DNA of 64,000 nt from contig NZ_JACGWU010000002.1 of the NCBI RefSeq assembly GCF_014137865.1, positions 124,001 to 188,000 of the forward strand. The letters are read 5' to 3'. Made by a program: the position numbers and the translations under genes. Source of the stretch: Alpinimonas psychrophila (GTDB lineage Bacteria; Actinomycetota; Actinomycetes; Actinomycetales; Microbacteriaceae). Of this stretch, positions 37,546 to 46,678 are shown one piece after another; positions within the stretch are counted from its first letter, which is position 1; every line of letters begins with the position of its first letter. The notes below the pieces were generated by a model. The model had not been told where the DNA came from and did not search any database. It was given only the letters and a program-made list of their open reading frames with translations.

Positions 37546-38418
37546 ATGATAAGAATTGGTATGAGCGCCTCATGCGTATATCCCCTCTCCTGTGAGGATG
37601 GGTTTCGTTTTGCGGCCAAAGCAGGTTATGACGGCGTCGAGGTCATGGTCACTCGTGAGTCCGTGACGCAAAGCGCCGCTGGGTTGCGTCAGCTCTCGGA
37701 GGCGTATGGCATGCCTATCCTCTCGATTCACGCCCCCGTTCTTCTGCTGACTCACTTCGTGTGGGGTCGCGACCCCCAAGTGAAACTGGAGCGTGCCGCC
37801 GAGCTCGCCGCCAACGTGGGTGCCACGACCGTTGTGGTACACCCACCCTTTAGGTGGCAGTCAGGCTACGCGGAGCGCTTTCTCGACATCGTGCGCCAAA
37901 CAACGGCGGCTACCGGCGTCGAAATCGCGGTGGAGAACATGTTCCCGTGGAAGATTCGCTCCTCCCAGATGCAGGCTTACGCTCCGGGGCCTGACCCACG
38001 TGAGTTGGACTGCGATTCAATCACACTCGACTTCTCGCATGCCGCTCTTTCGGGCCACGACGCGCTTGACTTAGCGCTGGACTATGGCGCGCGGTTGCGC
38101 CACGTGCACCTGTGCGATGGCTCAGCTACCGGCAGCGACAACCGCATTTTCGACGAACACCTGCTCCCTGGCTACGGCAAGCAGCCCGTGGCTGAGGTCT
38201 TGCAACATCTCGCGGCTATCGGCTGGAAAGGCCACGTTGTCGCGGAGGTCAACACGCGCAAAGCGAAGTCGGAGGCCGAACGTTTGGCGCTCCTGGTGGA
38301 AACGCTCGAGTTTGCCCGCCTTCACTTGGCCGTTCCGCCGATAGCAGCGGCCCACAACTTTGGCGAATTCGACGAGCTGGATGAGCTCCCCTGGGGCGAG
38401 TTGACCCCCGAGGCCTAA
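37546..38418 (+). CDS. Sugar phosphate isomerase/epimerase, TIM-barrel family
   Basis: This 290-aa protein belongs to the AP-endonuclease-2-like TIM-barrel superfamily (xylose isomerase-like), which includes sugar isomerases and epimerases with divalent metal at the barrel mouth. Characteristic pieces are GYDGVEVMVT near the start, VENMFPW in the middle, and LRHVHLCDGS followed by LPGYGKQPVAEVLQHL and HVVAEVNT. The ATG directly follows a TACGAT -10-like element at the right distance for a leaderless mRNA. The substrate is not predictable from sequence. Confidence 0.82.
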   Translation: MIRIGMSASCVYPLSCEDGFRFAAKAGYDGVEVMVTRESVTQSAAGLRQLSEAYGMPILSIHAPVLLLTHFVWGRDPQVKLERAAELAANVGATTVVVHPPFRWQSGYAERFLDIVRQTTAATGVEIAVENMFPWKIRSSQMQAYAPGPDPRELDCDSITLDFSHAALSGHDALDLALDYGARLRHVHLCDGSATGSDNRIFDEHLLPGYGKQPVAEVLQHLAAIGWKGHVVAEVNTRKAKSEAERLALLVETLEFARLHLAVPPIAAAHNFGEFDELDELPWGELTPEA

Positions 38419-38462
38419 ATGTGACGATCCTCCGGTAACGTTGAGTCGACCGAAGGAGCCCC

Positions 38463-38678
38463 ATGCGCAAGTTTTTGTTCAACGCGAGTGTTCTCGGCGC
38501 TATTTTTGGTGGCGTCGCGGCTCTGCGAGAGACCATTCGTGGCCCGCGTGACTGGCGAGTGATCTTGATGTGGATTGGCTGGGCGATTTCGGTAGCACTG
38601 GCCGTAGGTGCTGTCATACGCGCCAATGAGGAAGCTGAACAAGCACGCCTCGAAAATGCCGACGACGACTTCTCGTGA
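38463..38678 (+). CDS. Small membrane protein coupled to VIT transporter
   Basis: This 71-aa protein has one or two hydrophobic segments (about residues 5-20 and 33-52) and an acidic C-terminal tail. A good ribosome site, GAAGGAG, precedes the ATG. Its stop overlaps the GTG start of the downstream VIT-family gene by 4 bases, which implies translational coupling. No family was recognised. It may be an accessory subunit or simply a co-expressed small protein. Confidence 0.7.
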   Translation: MRKFLFNASVLGAIFGGVAALRETIRGPRDWRVILMWIGWAISVALAVGAVIRANEEAEQARLENADDDFS

Positions 38679-39412
38679 CGAAGAAGAATACTGAATCCAG
38701 CCAAAATGGCGCGGATCCCCATGATTACGACCATTCCCACCCTGATGTGTCCGGTGGATGGCTTCGAGCATCCGTCTTTGGCGCAATGGATGGGCTCGTC
38801 TCCAACATTGCCCTGATTGCCGGTATCGGTGCTGCGGGAGCCTCGGGCCCGACCATTGTTATAACCGGAGTAGCTGGGCTTGTTGCTGGTGCCTTCTCGA
38901 TGGCGCTGGGTGAATACACGTCAGTCAAGACCCAAAATGAGCAGGTCGATTCGGAGCTTGCCGTCGAGCGAGCTGCGTTGGCCCGTAACCCTGAGGGTGA
39001 AGAAAACGAACTCGTCATGTCCTTCATGGAAATGGGAATGACGCAGGCTACCGCCCGCTATGCTGCTCGTGAGGTGCACCAAAACGTTGAACTTGCCGCC
39101 CGTATTCACATCACGCGCGAGTTGGGACTGGACCCCAACTCACAACCATCTCCATGGATTGCCGCAGTGTCTTCCTTCGCGATGTTTGCCGTTGGCGCCG
39201 CTGTGCCACTGATTCCCTATGCGCTCGGTCTTGACTCGCTCCCAATTGGCCTTGCCGTTGGTGGCGTAGGTCTCCTCGTCGCCGGCGCACTAGCGGCTCG
39301 TTTTACCCGCAAATCGTGGTGGCGTAATGCCCTGCGTCAGCTAATCTTTGGCGCCATCGCTGTCGCCGCGACCTATCTTGTGGGATCACTTCTGGGCGTT
39401 GGTGGGCTCTAG
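38675..39412 (+). CDS. VIT1/CCC1 family iron/manganese transporter
   Basis: This 245-aa membrane protein matches the VIT1/CCC1 family, which moves Fe2+ or Mn2+ out of the cytoplasm by proton exchange in characterised members. The signature SVFGAMDGLVSNIALIAGIGAAG is present, followed by AGAFSMALGEYTSVKTQNE. A central soluble metal-binding stretch (ERAALARNPEGEENELVMSFMEMGM) and three C-terminal helices complete the fold. A His/Asp-rich N-terminus (DPHDYDHSHPD) could bind metal. The gene starts with GTG, overlaps its small upstream neighbour, and overlaps the convergent mgtA by 27 bases. Confidence 0.9.
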   Translation: MTKKNTESSQNGADPHDYDHSHPDVSGGWLRASVFGAMDGLVSNIALIAGIGAAGASGPTIVITGVAGLVAGAFSMALGEYTSVKTQNEQVDSELAVERAALARNPEGEENELVMSFMEMGMTQATARYAAREVHQNVELAARIHITRELGLDPNSQPSPWIAAVSSFAMFAVGAAVPLIPYALGLDSLPIGLAVGGVGLLVAGALAARFTRKSWWRNALRQLIFGAIAVAATYLVGSLLGVGGL

Positions 39413-42040
39413 CCATTTCACCGGCGCACCAACGCTGAAGCGCGATGCCCGGCGCGCCACCCGCGTCGCACGCCCACGATGGCGCGGCTGGACCACAGGA
39501 ATCTTCCGTCTAAAGAAACGCTTCTTCAGAGTCTCCACAATGAGCAGATAGAGCACCGTCATGCCGACCAAGGCGAGAAAGAACGGCGCCGGCACAGGGC
39601 TGAAACCCAAGACGCCCGCGAGCGGGGAATACGGCAGGTAGCAGCCAATGGCGACGATGCCGAAGACGGCTGCCGTCAGCCCAGCGGAGGGACGACTCTT
39701 GAAGAAAGGGACCCGCCGCGTGCGAACGGCAAAGATGATCAGGGTCTCGGTCGCGAGGGATTCCATAAACCAACCCGCCTGAAATTCGCTCTCCCCCGCA
39801 TGAAAGACAAACAGCATGAGAGCAAACGTTGCAAAGTCAAAAATGGAGCTCAACGGGCCAAAGGCAAACATAAATCGCCTAATGAACTGAATGTTCCAGT
39901 GCGAGGGCCGATGCAGCTGCTCCGGGTCGACGTTGTCCCCGGGGATTGCGAGCTGGCTGGAGTCATATAACAGGTCGTTCAAAAGAATCTGTCCCGGCAG
40001 CATCGGCAAGAAGTTGAGAACGACCGAACCGATGGCAGCGCTAAACATGTTCCCGAAGTCCCCGGAAGTGCCCATCAGCACGTACTTCATGGTGTTGGCA
40101 AAGATGCGGCGGCCTTCGTTGACTCCGGTGGCCAGGACATCGAGGTCCTTATCAAGCAACACGACATCCGCGGCATCTTTGGCGACATCCACCGCGGTAT
40201 GCACGGAGATTCCCACGTCAGCCGCATGAAGCGCGAGAGCATCGTTCACGCCATCGCCAAGAAAACCCACAGCCCGGCCATCTTTTCGTAAGAGTCGAAT
40301 GATGCGAGCTTTTTGTTCAGGCGAGACCCGCGCAAAGATATTTGATTCCTCGGCGGCCGCCGTAAGAGCGTCGTCGTCCAGGGCATCAATGTCCCGGCCC
40401 AGGAGGGTGCCGGTCGCCGTCAACCCTAGATCGGCGAAGACCTTTTCGGCCACCAGATGATTGTCTCCCGTGGCAATCTTGACGGTCACGCCCAACGCGG
40501 CCAAGCGCGCCAAGGACTTCTTGGCCGAGAGTTTGGGCGGATCGTGGAAAACCAAAATGCCCTGCAGTGTGAGGCCCGCCTCATCGACGGGATACAGCAT
40601 TTGGGTCTGCGGCGAAACGTGCCGCGTTGCCACCGCGATAACCCTCGCCCCAAAGGAAAACTGTTCATCGACGGCCGCCCGCTGGCCCGGCGTGAGGTCT
40701 GTGCAGACGGTAAAAACATCTTCGGGGGCGCCCTTGGAAATAATCACGCCATCGCCGGGGGAATCCCGAACGAGAACGGTGGTTCGGCGTCGGTCATGAT
40801 CGAACGGGATGAGCCCCAGCCGTGTTGCTGCCAGAGGAAGCAGTTTCTGGGCGTCCAACGAAGACCAGAGGGCGGCATCCAACACACTAAGACCGGCCTG
40901 TTGATTCCCACTGTGTGCGTAATCTGCTTCGCTCGCCAGCATGCCAAGACGAATAATTTCGGCCTCGCTCAGGCCGCCTGGGGTGCCGACCGAGAAACTC
41001 ACGGCCCGCACAAAATCAATATGTCCCTCGGTCAAGGTGCCCGTCTTATCGGTCACCAAAACGTTCATGTCACCCAGGTCTTCGATGGCGGCCAGTCTCT
41101 TGACCAGAACTCGCTTGCGCGCCAGTCGGGAGGATCCCGCGGCGAGACCCGTACTGACCACCGCTGGCAACAGTTGCGGGGTCATGCCGATGGCAATCGC
41201 CAGTGAGAACAATAGCGAATCGAGAAGTGGGCGTTGGAGGAGCAGATTGGCCACAAAAACCAGCGTCGTGAGCCCGAGAGCAACCTGGAGGAGAAAAAAT
41301 GAAAACCGGCGAAGGCCCCGTTGAAAATCCGTTTCGGGCTGACGAGTTCCCAGGCCGACGGCGATGTCCCCGAAAACGGTTCGCGTGCCCGTGGCGATGA
41401 CGACGCCCTCCCCGGTGCCGGCTTGCACGACGGTGCCCATAAAGAGGCAGGACGTTTGTTCGGCGAGGTCGGTTGCCGCCACCGCGGCGGGGTCTTTCTC
41501 CGATGGAAGAGACTCGCCGGTCAGAATACTTTCGTCACACTGTAGGTTCGTCGCCGTGATGAGGCGCAGATCCGCCGGCACGACCGCCCCCAGGCCCACC
41601 CGCACAACATCACCCACGACGATGTTTACGACATCGATGTCACACGCAGCACCGTCGCGCAGAACTGTTGCCCGATGACTCACCCGCGAATGCAAGTCTT
41701 CGGCCGCACGCTCGGCCCGATAGTCGTTGTAAAAACCAAGTCCCACACTGAGAAGCAGAATGACGCCGATGACAATGGAATTGCCAACGTCACCGAAAAA
41801 GAGCGAGACCCCCGCCGTTACAAATAGCAGCAGCAGGATCGGATTCTTGAGCTGCCGAGCAAGAACACTCCACGCATTGGCGTGATGGGAACGAATGGAA
41901 TTGGGCCCCCACTGAGCAAGTCGACCCGAGGCTTCTGCGGCCGTGAGCCCTTTTGCCTCGGTCTCGAGCGCGCGAAAAACCTCTTCGATGCGTTGCCCTG
42001 CTGCCGCTTGAACCGTCAGCAATTTTTCCTGTTGCGCCAC
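39386..42040 (-). CDS. mgtA: Magnesium-translocating P-type ATPase
   Basis: This P3B-type ATPase (884 aa) imports Mg2+ at the cost of ATP. Motifs present are the actuator TGES, the phosphorylation site DKTGTLTEG, the hinge GDGVNDALAL and about ten membrane helices. The helix-4 motif reads GMTPQLLPAVVSTGLA. I prefer the GTG at 42040, which has GGGGGAG just upstream. An ATG at 42055 lacks a ribosome site. The C-terminus has a basic tail. No Mg2+ riboswitch was recognised upstream. Its 3' end overlaps the convergent VIT gene. Confidence 0.93.
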   Translation of the reverse strand: MAQQEKLLTVQAAAGQRIEEVFRALETEAKGLTAAEASGRLAQWGPNSIRSHHANAWSVLARQLKNPILLLLFVTAGVSLFFGDVGNSIVIGVILLLSVGLGFYNDYRAERAAEDLHSRVSHRATVLRDGAACDIDVVNIVVGDVVRVGLGAVVPADLRLITATNLQCDESILTGESLPSEKDPAAVAATDLAEQTSCLFMGTVVQAGTGEGVVIATGTRTVFGDIAVGLGTRQPETDFQRGLRRFSFFLLQVALGLTTLVFVANLLLQRPLLDSLLFSLAIAIGMTPQLLPAVVSTGLAAGSSRLARKRVLVKRLAAIEDLGDMNVLVTDKTGTLTEGHIDFVRAVSFSVGTPGGLSEAEIIRLGMLASEADYAHSGNQQAGLSVLDAALWSSLDAQKLLPLAATRLGLIPFDHDRRRTTVLVRDSPGDGVIISKGAPEDVFTVCTDLTPGQRAAVDEQFSFGARVIAVATRHVSPQTQMLYPVDEAGLTLQGILVFHDPPKLSAKKSLARLAALGVTVKIATGDNHLVAEKVFADLGLTATGTLLGRDIDALDDDALTAAAEESNIFARVSPEQKARIIRLLRKDGRAVGFLGDGVNDALALHAADVGISVHTAVDVAKDAADVVLLDKDLDVLATGVNEGRRIFANTMKYVLMGTSGDFGNMFSAAIGSVVLNFLPMLPGQILLNDLLYDSSQLAIPGDNVDPEQLHRPSHWNIQFIRRFMFAFGPLSSIFDFATFALMLFVFHAGESEFQAGWFMESLATETLIIFAVRTRRVPFFKSRPSAGLTAAVFGIVAIGCYLPYSPLAGVLGFSPVPAPFFLALVGMTVLYLLIVETLKKRFFRRKIPVVQPRHRGRATRVARRASRFSVGAPVKWLEPTNAQK

Positions 42041-42153
42041 ACGGTCTCCCCCCATGTAGCTCTACAGTATTACGGCTATCGCAATTCATTCGCTTGACCG
42101 GCGAACCTCAAGGAAAACCTCGGGAAAACCATGGCATCACGAAGAGAAAAAGC

Positions 42154-42209
42154 AAAAAGCCCCGACCACTTTGCAAGAAGGCGAGTTCCGCTAATGGTCG
42201 AGACTTTTT
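42154..42209 (-). terminator. Terminator after tRNA-Lys
   Basis: On the minus strand AGTCTCGACCA pairs with TGGTCGGGGCT, an 11-base stem including two G-T pairs, flanked by A- and T-runs. It begins 5 bases beyond the tRNA-Lys 3' end and separates the tRNA from mgtA. Confidence 0.7.
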
Positions 42210-42213
42210 GGTG

Positions 42214-42286
42214 TGCACCCCCCGGGACTTGAACCCGGAACCCACTGATTAAGAGTCAGTTGCTCTGCCGATTGAGCTAGAGGTGC
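42214..42286 (-). tRNA. tRNA-Lys (anticodon CTT)
   Basis: On the minus strand GCACCTC pairs with GGGGTGC. The anticodon stem ACTGA/TCAGT holds the loop CTCTTAA, giving anticodon CTT. The T-arm is CCGGGTTCAAGTCCCGG. CCA is not encoded. A terminator follows. Confidence 0.97.
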
Positions 42287-42382
42287 GAATGGTCAAAAAC
42301 TTCTTTTTCACCAACAGGAAACGATAGCATCCGGGCCTTGTGCGACGCGAATCGTTAACCAAGTTGTGGCACTCTCATACAT

Positions 42383-43114
42383 ATGACATCCGTTGCCCCG
42401 GTCCCCCTCGCTAGCCGACTCTCCCCGGAGTACCCCCGACGACTCCTTGCCGAGCTTCTGGGGAGTGCGCTATTGACCCTCGTCGTTGTCGGATCCGGTA
42501 TCATGGCGGGCCAACTATCGCCCAACGACACGGGTCTGCAACTGCTCGAAAACTCGATCGCGACGGCCCTCGGCCTGGCTGTTCTCATCCTCATGTTTTC
42601 CACCGTGAGCGGCTCGCATTTCAACCCAATCGTCTCTATTGCGGATGCCACTCTCGGGCACCGATCTTGGCGCGATGTCGCCGGGTACATTCCCGCGCAA
42701 TTTCTGGGCTGCATTTCTGGGGCCATGCTCGCCAACGTCATGTTTGGCCTAGATCCCATCATTTTCAGCACCAAGGATCGCCAGGATCCAGCCTTCCTCA
42801 TTGGCGAAGTCGTTGCTACCGCCGGGCTCGTGCTCCTCATCTTTTCGTTGGCCCGCACGGGGCGCTCACACATCGCCCCCATCGCCGTCGGCTCCTACAT
42901 CGGTGCCGCCTACTGGTTCACCAGCTCCACGGCGTTTGCCAACCCCGCAATTGCAGTGGGCCGCATGTTCAGCGACACTTTTGCCGGCATCTCCCCCGCA
43001 TCCGTTCCCGGTTTCATCGCGGCTGAAATTGCGGGCGGGGCCTTGGGCCTGATCTTGGTTCTGATCCTCTTTCCTCGAACGACGCCGACCCCCACCCCCG
43101 GGGTCGGCAACTGA
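42383..43114 (+). CDS. Aquaporin/MIP family channel
   Basis: This 243-aa membrane protein has the six-helix major intrinsic protein pattern. The two NPA-type boxes are altered: the first reads SHFNPIVSIAD (NPI) and the second AFANPAIAVGRMFSDTFAGI (NPA). Such proteins pass water, glycerol or small uncharged solutes, and related actinobacterial members occur with arsenic genes, none of which is present here. No ribosome site is visible before the ATG. It is followed 13 bases later by the HisN-like gene, so the two are probably co-transcribed. Confidence 0.87.
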   Translation: MTSVAPVPLASRLSPEYPRRLLAELLGSALLTLVVVGSGIMAGQLSPNDTGLQLLENSIATALGLAVLILMFSTVSGSHFNPIVSIADATLGHRSWRDVAGYIPAQFLGCISGAMLANVMFGLDPIIFSTKDRQDPAFLIGEVVATAGLVLLIFSLARTGRSHIAPIAVGSYIGAAYWFTSSTAFANPAIAVGRMFSDTFAGISPASVPGFIAAEIAGGALGLILVLILFPRTTPTPTPGVGN

Positions 43115-43127
43115 CTATCGTTAGACC

Positions 43128-44027
43128 GTGCCTCAAACAAACTTCTCTCTAAATGACGATCTCGAGCTCGCCCTTCGGCTTGCTGATGCGGCCGATGCGA
43201 TTACGCGTGACCGTTTTCTCTCCCTCGACCTTGAGGTGATGACCAAGCCCGACAAGACCCCTGTTACCGATGCCGATCGCGCTGTAGAACAGGTCATTAT
43301 CGACATGTTGGCCGCCGAGCGTGGCGATGACTTCATGTTGGGTGAGGAGTTCGGGGAGCAACCAGGCCGCGTCGCGGACCATCCCGTGGGAGCATCCGAT
43401 CACCCCCATCGTCAGTGGATCATTGACCCCATTGACGGCACCTCAAACTTTCTGCGCGGCGTCCCCGTGTGGGCCACGCTCATCGCCCTGGCAGTGGATG
43501 GCGAGCCTGTTGTCGGTGTCGTGAGTGCTCCCGCCTTGGGTAAGCGCTGGTGGGCCACCAAAGGGAATGGTGCGTGGGTCGATGAGTCGCGCGATGCCCT
43601 TTCCCAGGTTGCGATTCCGGATGCGCTGGCAGGCCTGTTAGGAGAACCCATGTCCGCGGATTCCGAACCACGCCGCCTACACGTTTCGGCCGTCAACGAG
43701 TTGGCCGACGCCTCCATCAGTTACAACAGCCTGCAGCAATGGGATCAGGCCGGTTACCTCGATGAACTGGTTGGGTTCTCCCGCCGAGTGTGGCGCACCC
43801 GCGCTTACGGCGACATGTGGTCGTACATGATGGTGGCCGAAGGCATTCTGGATGTTGCGGGCGAGTTTGATCTCAAGCCCTATGACATGGCGGCGCTGAT
43901 GCCCATCGTGCGCGAAGCGGGCGGCACCTTCACCTCCGTTGAGGGTCACCCGGACTGCTGGCATGGTTCGGCGCTGGCCACCAACGGCATTCTCCACCAC
44001 ATCGTTCTCGACGCTCTCAAGAAATAG
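43128..44027 (+). CDS. hisN: Inositol monophosphatase-family histidinol-phosphatase
   Basis: This 299-aa phosphatase of the IMPase fold has metal-binding GEEFG (Glu73, Glu74) and DPIDGTSNF (Asp100, Asp103), and the C-terminal WDXAA-type segment appears as YDMAALMPIVREAGG. Actinobacterial HisN proteins of this type remove phosphate from histidinol phosphate in histidine synthesis. No other his gene is nearby, so a general sugar- or inositol-phosphatase role remains possible. The start is GTG. The SDR gene follows 13 bases later. Confidence 0.78.
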   Translation: MPQTNFSLNDDLELALRLADAADAITRDRFLSLDLEVMTKPDKTPVTDADRAVEQVIIDMLAAERGDDFMLGEEFGEQPGRVADHPVGASDHPHRQWIIDPIDGTSNFLRGVPVWATLIALAVDGEPVVGVVSAPALGKRWWATKGNGAWVDESRDALSQVAIPDALAGLLGEPMSADSEPRRLHVSAVNELADASISYNSLQQWDQAGYLDELVGFSRRVWRTRAYGDMWSYMMVAEGILDVAGEFDLKPYDMAALMPIVREAGGTFTSVEGHPDCWHGSALATNGILHHIVLDALKK

Positions 44028-44040
44028 GAAGACATTCATC

Positions 44041-44829
44041 TTGGGTTCATTTGACGGAAAAGCTGGCCTCGTTTCAGGCGCAGCCGGCGGCATTGGTCGC
44101 GCCACCGCAATTGCCTTCGCGCGCGAAGGCGCCAAGGTTGTTGTGGCCGACATCGCGGCCATGCGTTCGCAAGCGCTGGAAACGGTGGCCCTCATCGAGG
44201 CCGCCGGCGGAACAGCGATCTTTGTTCCGACCGACGTGGCTCAGGCTTCCGATGCCGAAGCCCTCGTTGCCGCCACCGTTGCTGCATTTGGCAGTCTTGA
44301 CTTTGCCTTCAATAACGCGGGCGTCCTTACCACCGGCTTCACAGCCGACGTTGAAGAATCTGCCTTCGATCGCATCATTTCCATTGACCTCAAGGGCGTC
44401 TGGCTCGCCATGAAATACGAGATTTTGTACATGAAGGAGCACGGGGGCGGCGCAATCGTGAACACGGCTTCCGAAGCCGGGCTCGTTGGAACGCCGATGG
44501 CCGGCCCCTATGTTGCTGCCAAGCACGCCGTCGTGGGCCTCACAAAGACGGCGGCCGGCGAGTATGCCAACATGGGCATCCGTATCAATGCCATTGCTCC
44601 CGGGGCCATTGCGACGCCGATGGTGCTCACGCTGCCGCCGGAGGCTCAAGCCAGTCTCATCGCCCCGCAGCCCCTGAACCGTTTTGGGACGCCCGAAGAG
44701 GTAGCGGAGGCAGTCCTGTTCCTTGCCTCGGATAAGGCTTCCTTCATTTTGGGAACGGTGCTGTCCATCGATGGTGGGGCAACGTCTAATGCCCAGTCGT
44801 ACGACCCCTTTACAAGTCCGACGTCGTAG
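44041..44829 (+). CDS. Short-chain dehydrogenase/reductase
   Basis: This 262-aa classical SDR has the nucleotide motif GAAGGIG (13-19), NNAG (91-94), the catalytic serine in NTASEAG (Ser144) and YVAAK (Tyr157, Lys161), with LSIDGGATSN near the end. Asp37 after the second strand suggests NAD preference. The chosen start is TTG at 44041, because the frame further upstream overlaps the HisN gene. The substrate is unknown. It overlaps the convergent MpaB gene by 20 bases. Confidence 0.87.
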   Translation: MGSFDGKAGLVSGAAGGIGRATAIAFAREGAKVVVADIAAMRSQALETVALIEAAGGTAIFVPTDVAQASDAEALVAATVAAFGSLDFAFNNAGVLTTGFTADVEESAFDRIISIDLKGVWLAMKYEILYMKEHGGGAIVNTASEAGLVGTPMAGPYVAAKHAVVGLTKTAAGEYANMGIRINAIAPGAIATPMVLTLPPEAQASLIAPQPLNRFGTPEEVAEAVLFLASDKASFILGTVLSIDGGATSNAQSYDPFTSPTS

Positions 44830-45712
44830 CAAGGCGGGCAAGTCGGACCCGCGCGGCATCTTCCGAAGTCGATGACGGACCGAGTAGCCATCGCAGCAGA
44901 CGCAGAATTGCTCCCGTGGCCCAGATGGCGGGCCACCGCGATTTTTTTAGGCCCAGGATGTCGCGATACTCCTTCGGGATCGACGCCACGGCGCCGGCAA
45001 ACATGATGCGATAGAACGGCATCATCGTTTTGCGTAAAGGTGGATTGCGCAGGAAAGCAATAGTTTCTTCCACGCGTTCGTCGTGTTTCAGAATGCCCGC
45101 GGCGTTGAAGCGGTGCAGGGCTTCGCGCAACTCGTTTTCAGACCGCGGAGGGTTGGCCACCCCAACGAGATCCCCAGCCTTGGCCCATTCGCGCACATAT
45201 TGATCGGCACCGCCGGGAATGGGATCACCCCACACTTCGTGACAGCCGAGGAATGCATCCGTGAAAACCACATGCACCCATTCGAGCAGTTCGGGGTCCC
45301 CCGCGGAATATGGGCGTTCTTTGCCCCATGAATCTGTGTAAATGCCGTGAACTCTTTCATGGAATTTTGAAACCCGTCCCGACTCATACTCGGCTAGCGC
45401 ACGGTCGCCGAACGTAACAGTGATCAGCCACTGAATTGTGCCGGCCAGGCGCCCGAGGGGGTCTTCTTTGTAGCGAGACCAGTCGTGAACTCCGGCCATC
45501 GCGCCCGGATGAAGCGTCTGCATGAGCAGCGCTCGGATTCCAGCGACCATTGTCGGCATTCCGCCATGAACGGCCCACGCGGCAGAGCCCGGGCCGAAGA
45601 ACCCCTCATCATTTCCTTTTTCAATATTGGCAACCCAGTACGGCGTACCTTTACTGTCGCCAGAAAACGTCTCGAGAAGGTGCGACCGGATACTGCTTGC
45701 AAACGTGCTCAT
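44810..45712 (-). CDS. Oxygenase MpaB-like (DUF2236) family protein
   Basis: This 300-aa protein matches the DUF2236/MpaB family: GPGSAAWAVHGGMPTMVAGIRALLMQTLHPGAMAGVHDWSRY (split here over residues 41-82) and the later VHVVFTDAFLGCHEVWG are characteristic. Family members bind haem and include latex oxygenases and fungal MpaB, but most bacterial copies have no known substrate. It is divergent from a TetR-like regulator across 152 bases that contain a short palindrome, which suggests local control. Confidence 0.85.
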   Translation of the reverse strand: MSTFASSIRSHLLETFSGDSKGTPYWVANIEKGNDEGFFGPGSAAWAVHGGMPTMVAGIRALLMQTLHPGAMAGVHDWSRYKEDPLGRLAGTIQWLITVTFGDRALAEYESGRVSKFHERVHGIYTDSWGKERPYSAGDPELLEWVHVVFTDAFLGCHEVWGDPIPGGADQYVREWAKAGDLVGVANPPRSENELREALHRFNAAGILKHDERVEETIAFLRNPPLRKTMMPFYRIMFAGAVASIPKEYRDILGLKKSRWPAIWATGAILRLLRWLLGPSSTSEDAARVRLARLATTSDL

Positions 45713-45765
45713 TACCGAAGACTAAGCCTCGAGCGCGCACTCCCGTTTCCCCCTTTGTGGATTTT

Positions 45766-45782
45766 GGAACACTTTATGTTCC
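45766..45782. promoter_or_regulatory. Palindrome between MpaB-like and TetR-like genes
   Basis: GGAACA and TGTTCC form a perfect 6-base inverted repeat around CTTTA in the middle of the 152-base divergent region. Its placement suits an operator for the adjacent TetR-like protein controlling both genes. Confidence 0.4.
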
Positions 45783-45864
45783 CGAATAACTAAAACGGAT
45801 AACGATCTGCCCCCCACCGATAACCTCCAAGACGTTCGACGGAATAAGCCATAGGGTGGGCTAA

Positions 45865-46644
45865 ATGGATATCAATGGGGAAAAAAACGTATCGCGGTTG
45901 TCAAAAACTCGGCCCGCCGTTGACGCTCAGGCGCCCGCAGACCGCAAGCTCGATGCCGATTTTTGGCTGAAGTTCAGCGATAATCCCAATCCGTCAAATC
46001 GGCAGAAAATGGTGTACGTCACCATCGACGACGTCAGCCGAGTAGGAACGTCAAGCTTCAACGCCATTGCCGTCTGCGACGTTCTGGAGGTTTCGTACAG
46101 CCTCGTGAACTTCCACTTCGGTAGCCGCGATGAGCTTTTGGCAGAAGCCGCGGGCATTGTCTATCAACACCACATTGTCGGTCTGTGGAAAACCATCAAG
46201 GCCGCAAAGCGTACCCCCGAGGACCGCCTTCGTGCTTGGATGGAGGGATTCATTGAGTCCTACAAGACTATGGGCGGGTGGGGTAGCTGCCTCAACTTCC
46301 CCACGGCATCTCTTGAGGTGACGGAGCTCGTCACGACCCGCTACGGCACTCTCATGACCGACCTCACCGAAATAAACATGGCGCGACTTTATAGCCTCAT
46401 CAGCGACGTCAAGAAGAAGAAGGTCAGCGACACCGTTTATGAGATCGGTGAACTGCCCCGCGCTCAACTCCTGAAAGACCACAACCTGGTTGACTTGACC
46501 GCCAGCGTTGGTTTCTCGACGTTGGGGGTTGCGATCTGGGTCGCCGGGCAAAGCCTACGCAAGGACGAAGACACTCGTGGGCTCGGCGTGCTCGAGAAGA
46601 CGATCGTCGCCTCGCACATCAAGCGCATAATCAAATCGATCTAG
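45865..46644 (+). CDS. TetR-like transcriptional regulator, atypical
   Basis: This 259-aa protein contains a TetR-type helix-turn-helix that is displaced from the N-terminus: SSFNAIAVCDVLEVSYSLVNFHFGSRDELLAEAAG at about residues 63-97, followed by a helical C-terminal domain. The first ~45 residues are charged and probably disordered, which is longer than usual. It is divergent from the MpaB-like gene, its probable target. The HTH ends in NFHFGSRDELL, a good match to the family consensus YYHFxSKxxLL. Confidence 0.8.
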   Translation: MDINGEKNVSRLSKTRPAVDAQAPADRKLDADFWLKFSDNPNPSNRQKMVYVTIDDVSRVGTSSFNAIAVCDVLEVSYSLVNFHFGSRDELLAEAAGIVYQHHIVGLWKTIKAAKRTPEDRLRAWMEGFIESYKTMGGWGSCLNFPTASLEVTELVTTRYGTLMTDLTEINMARLYSLISDVKKKKVSDTVYEIGELPRAQLLKDHNLVDLTASVGFSTLGVAIWVAGQSLRKDEDTRGLGVLEKTIVASHIKRIIKSI

Positions 46645-46678
46645 CTCTACTCCCAGCCAGCTCCGCTAACATCGGCGC

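Noticed and set aside
42056-42153. Possible Mg2+ riboswitch before mgtA
   Set aside because: The region is short, no M-box-like conserved structure was recognised, and it is mostly occupied by a probable promoter and start.
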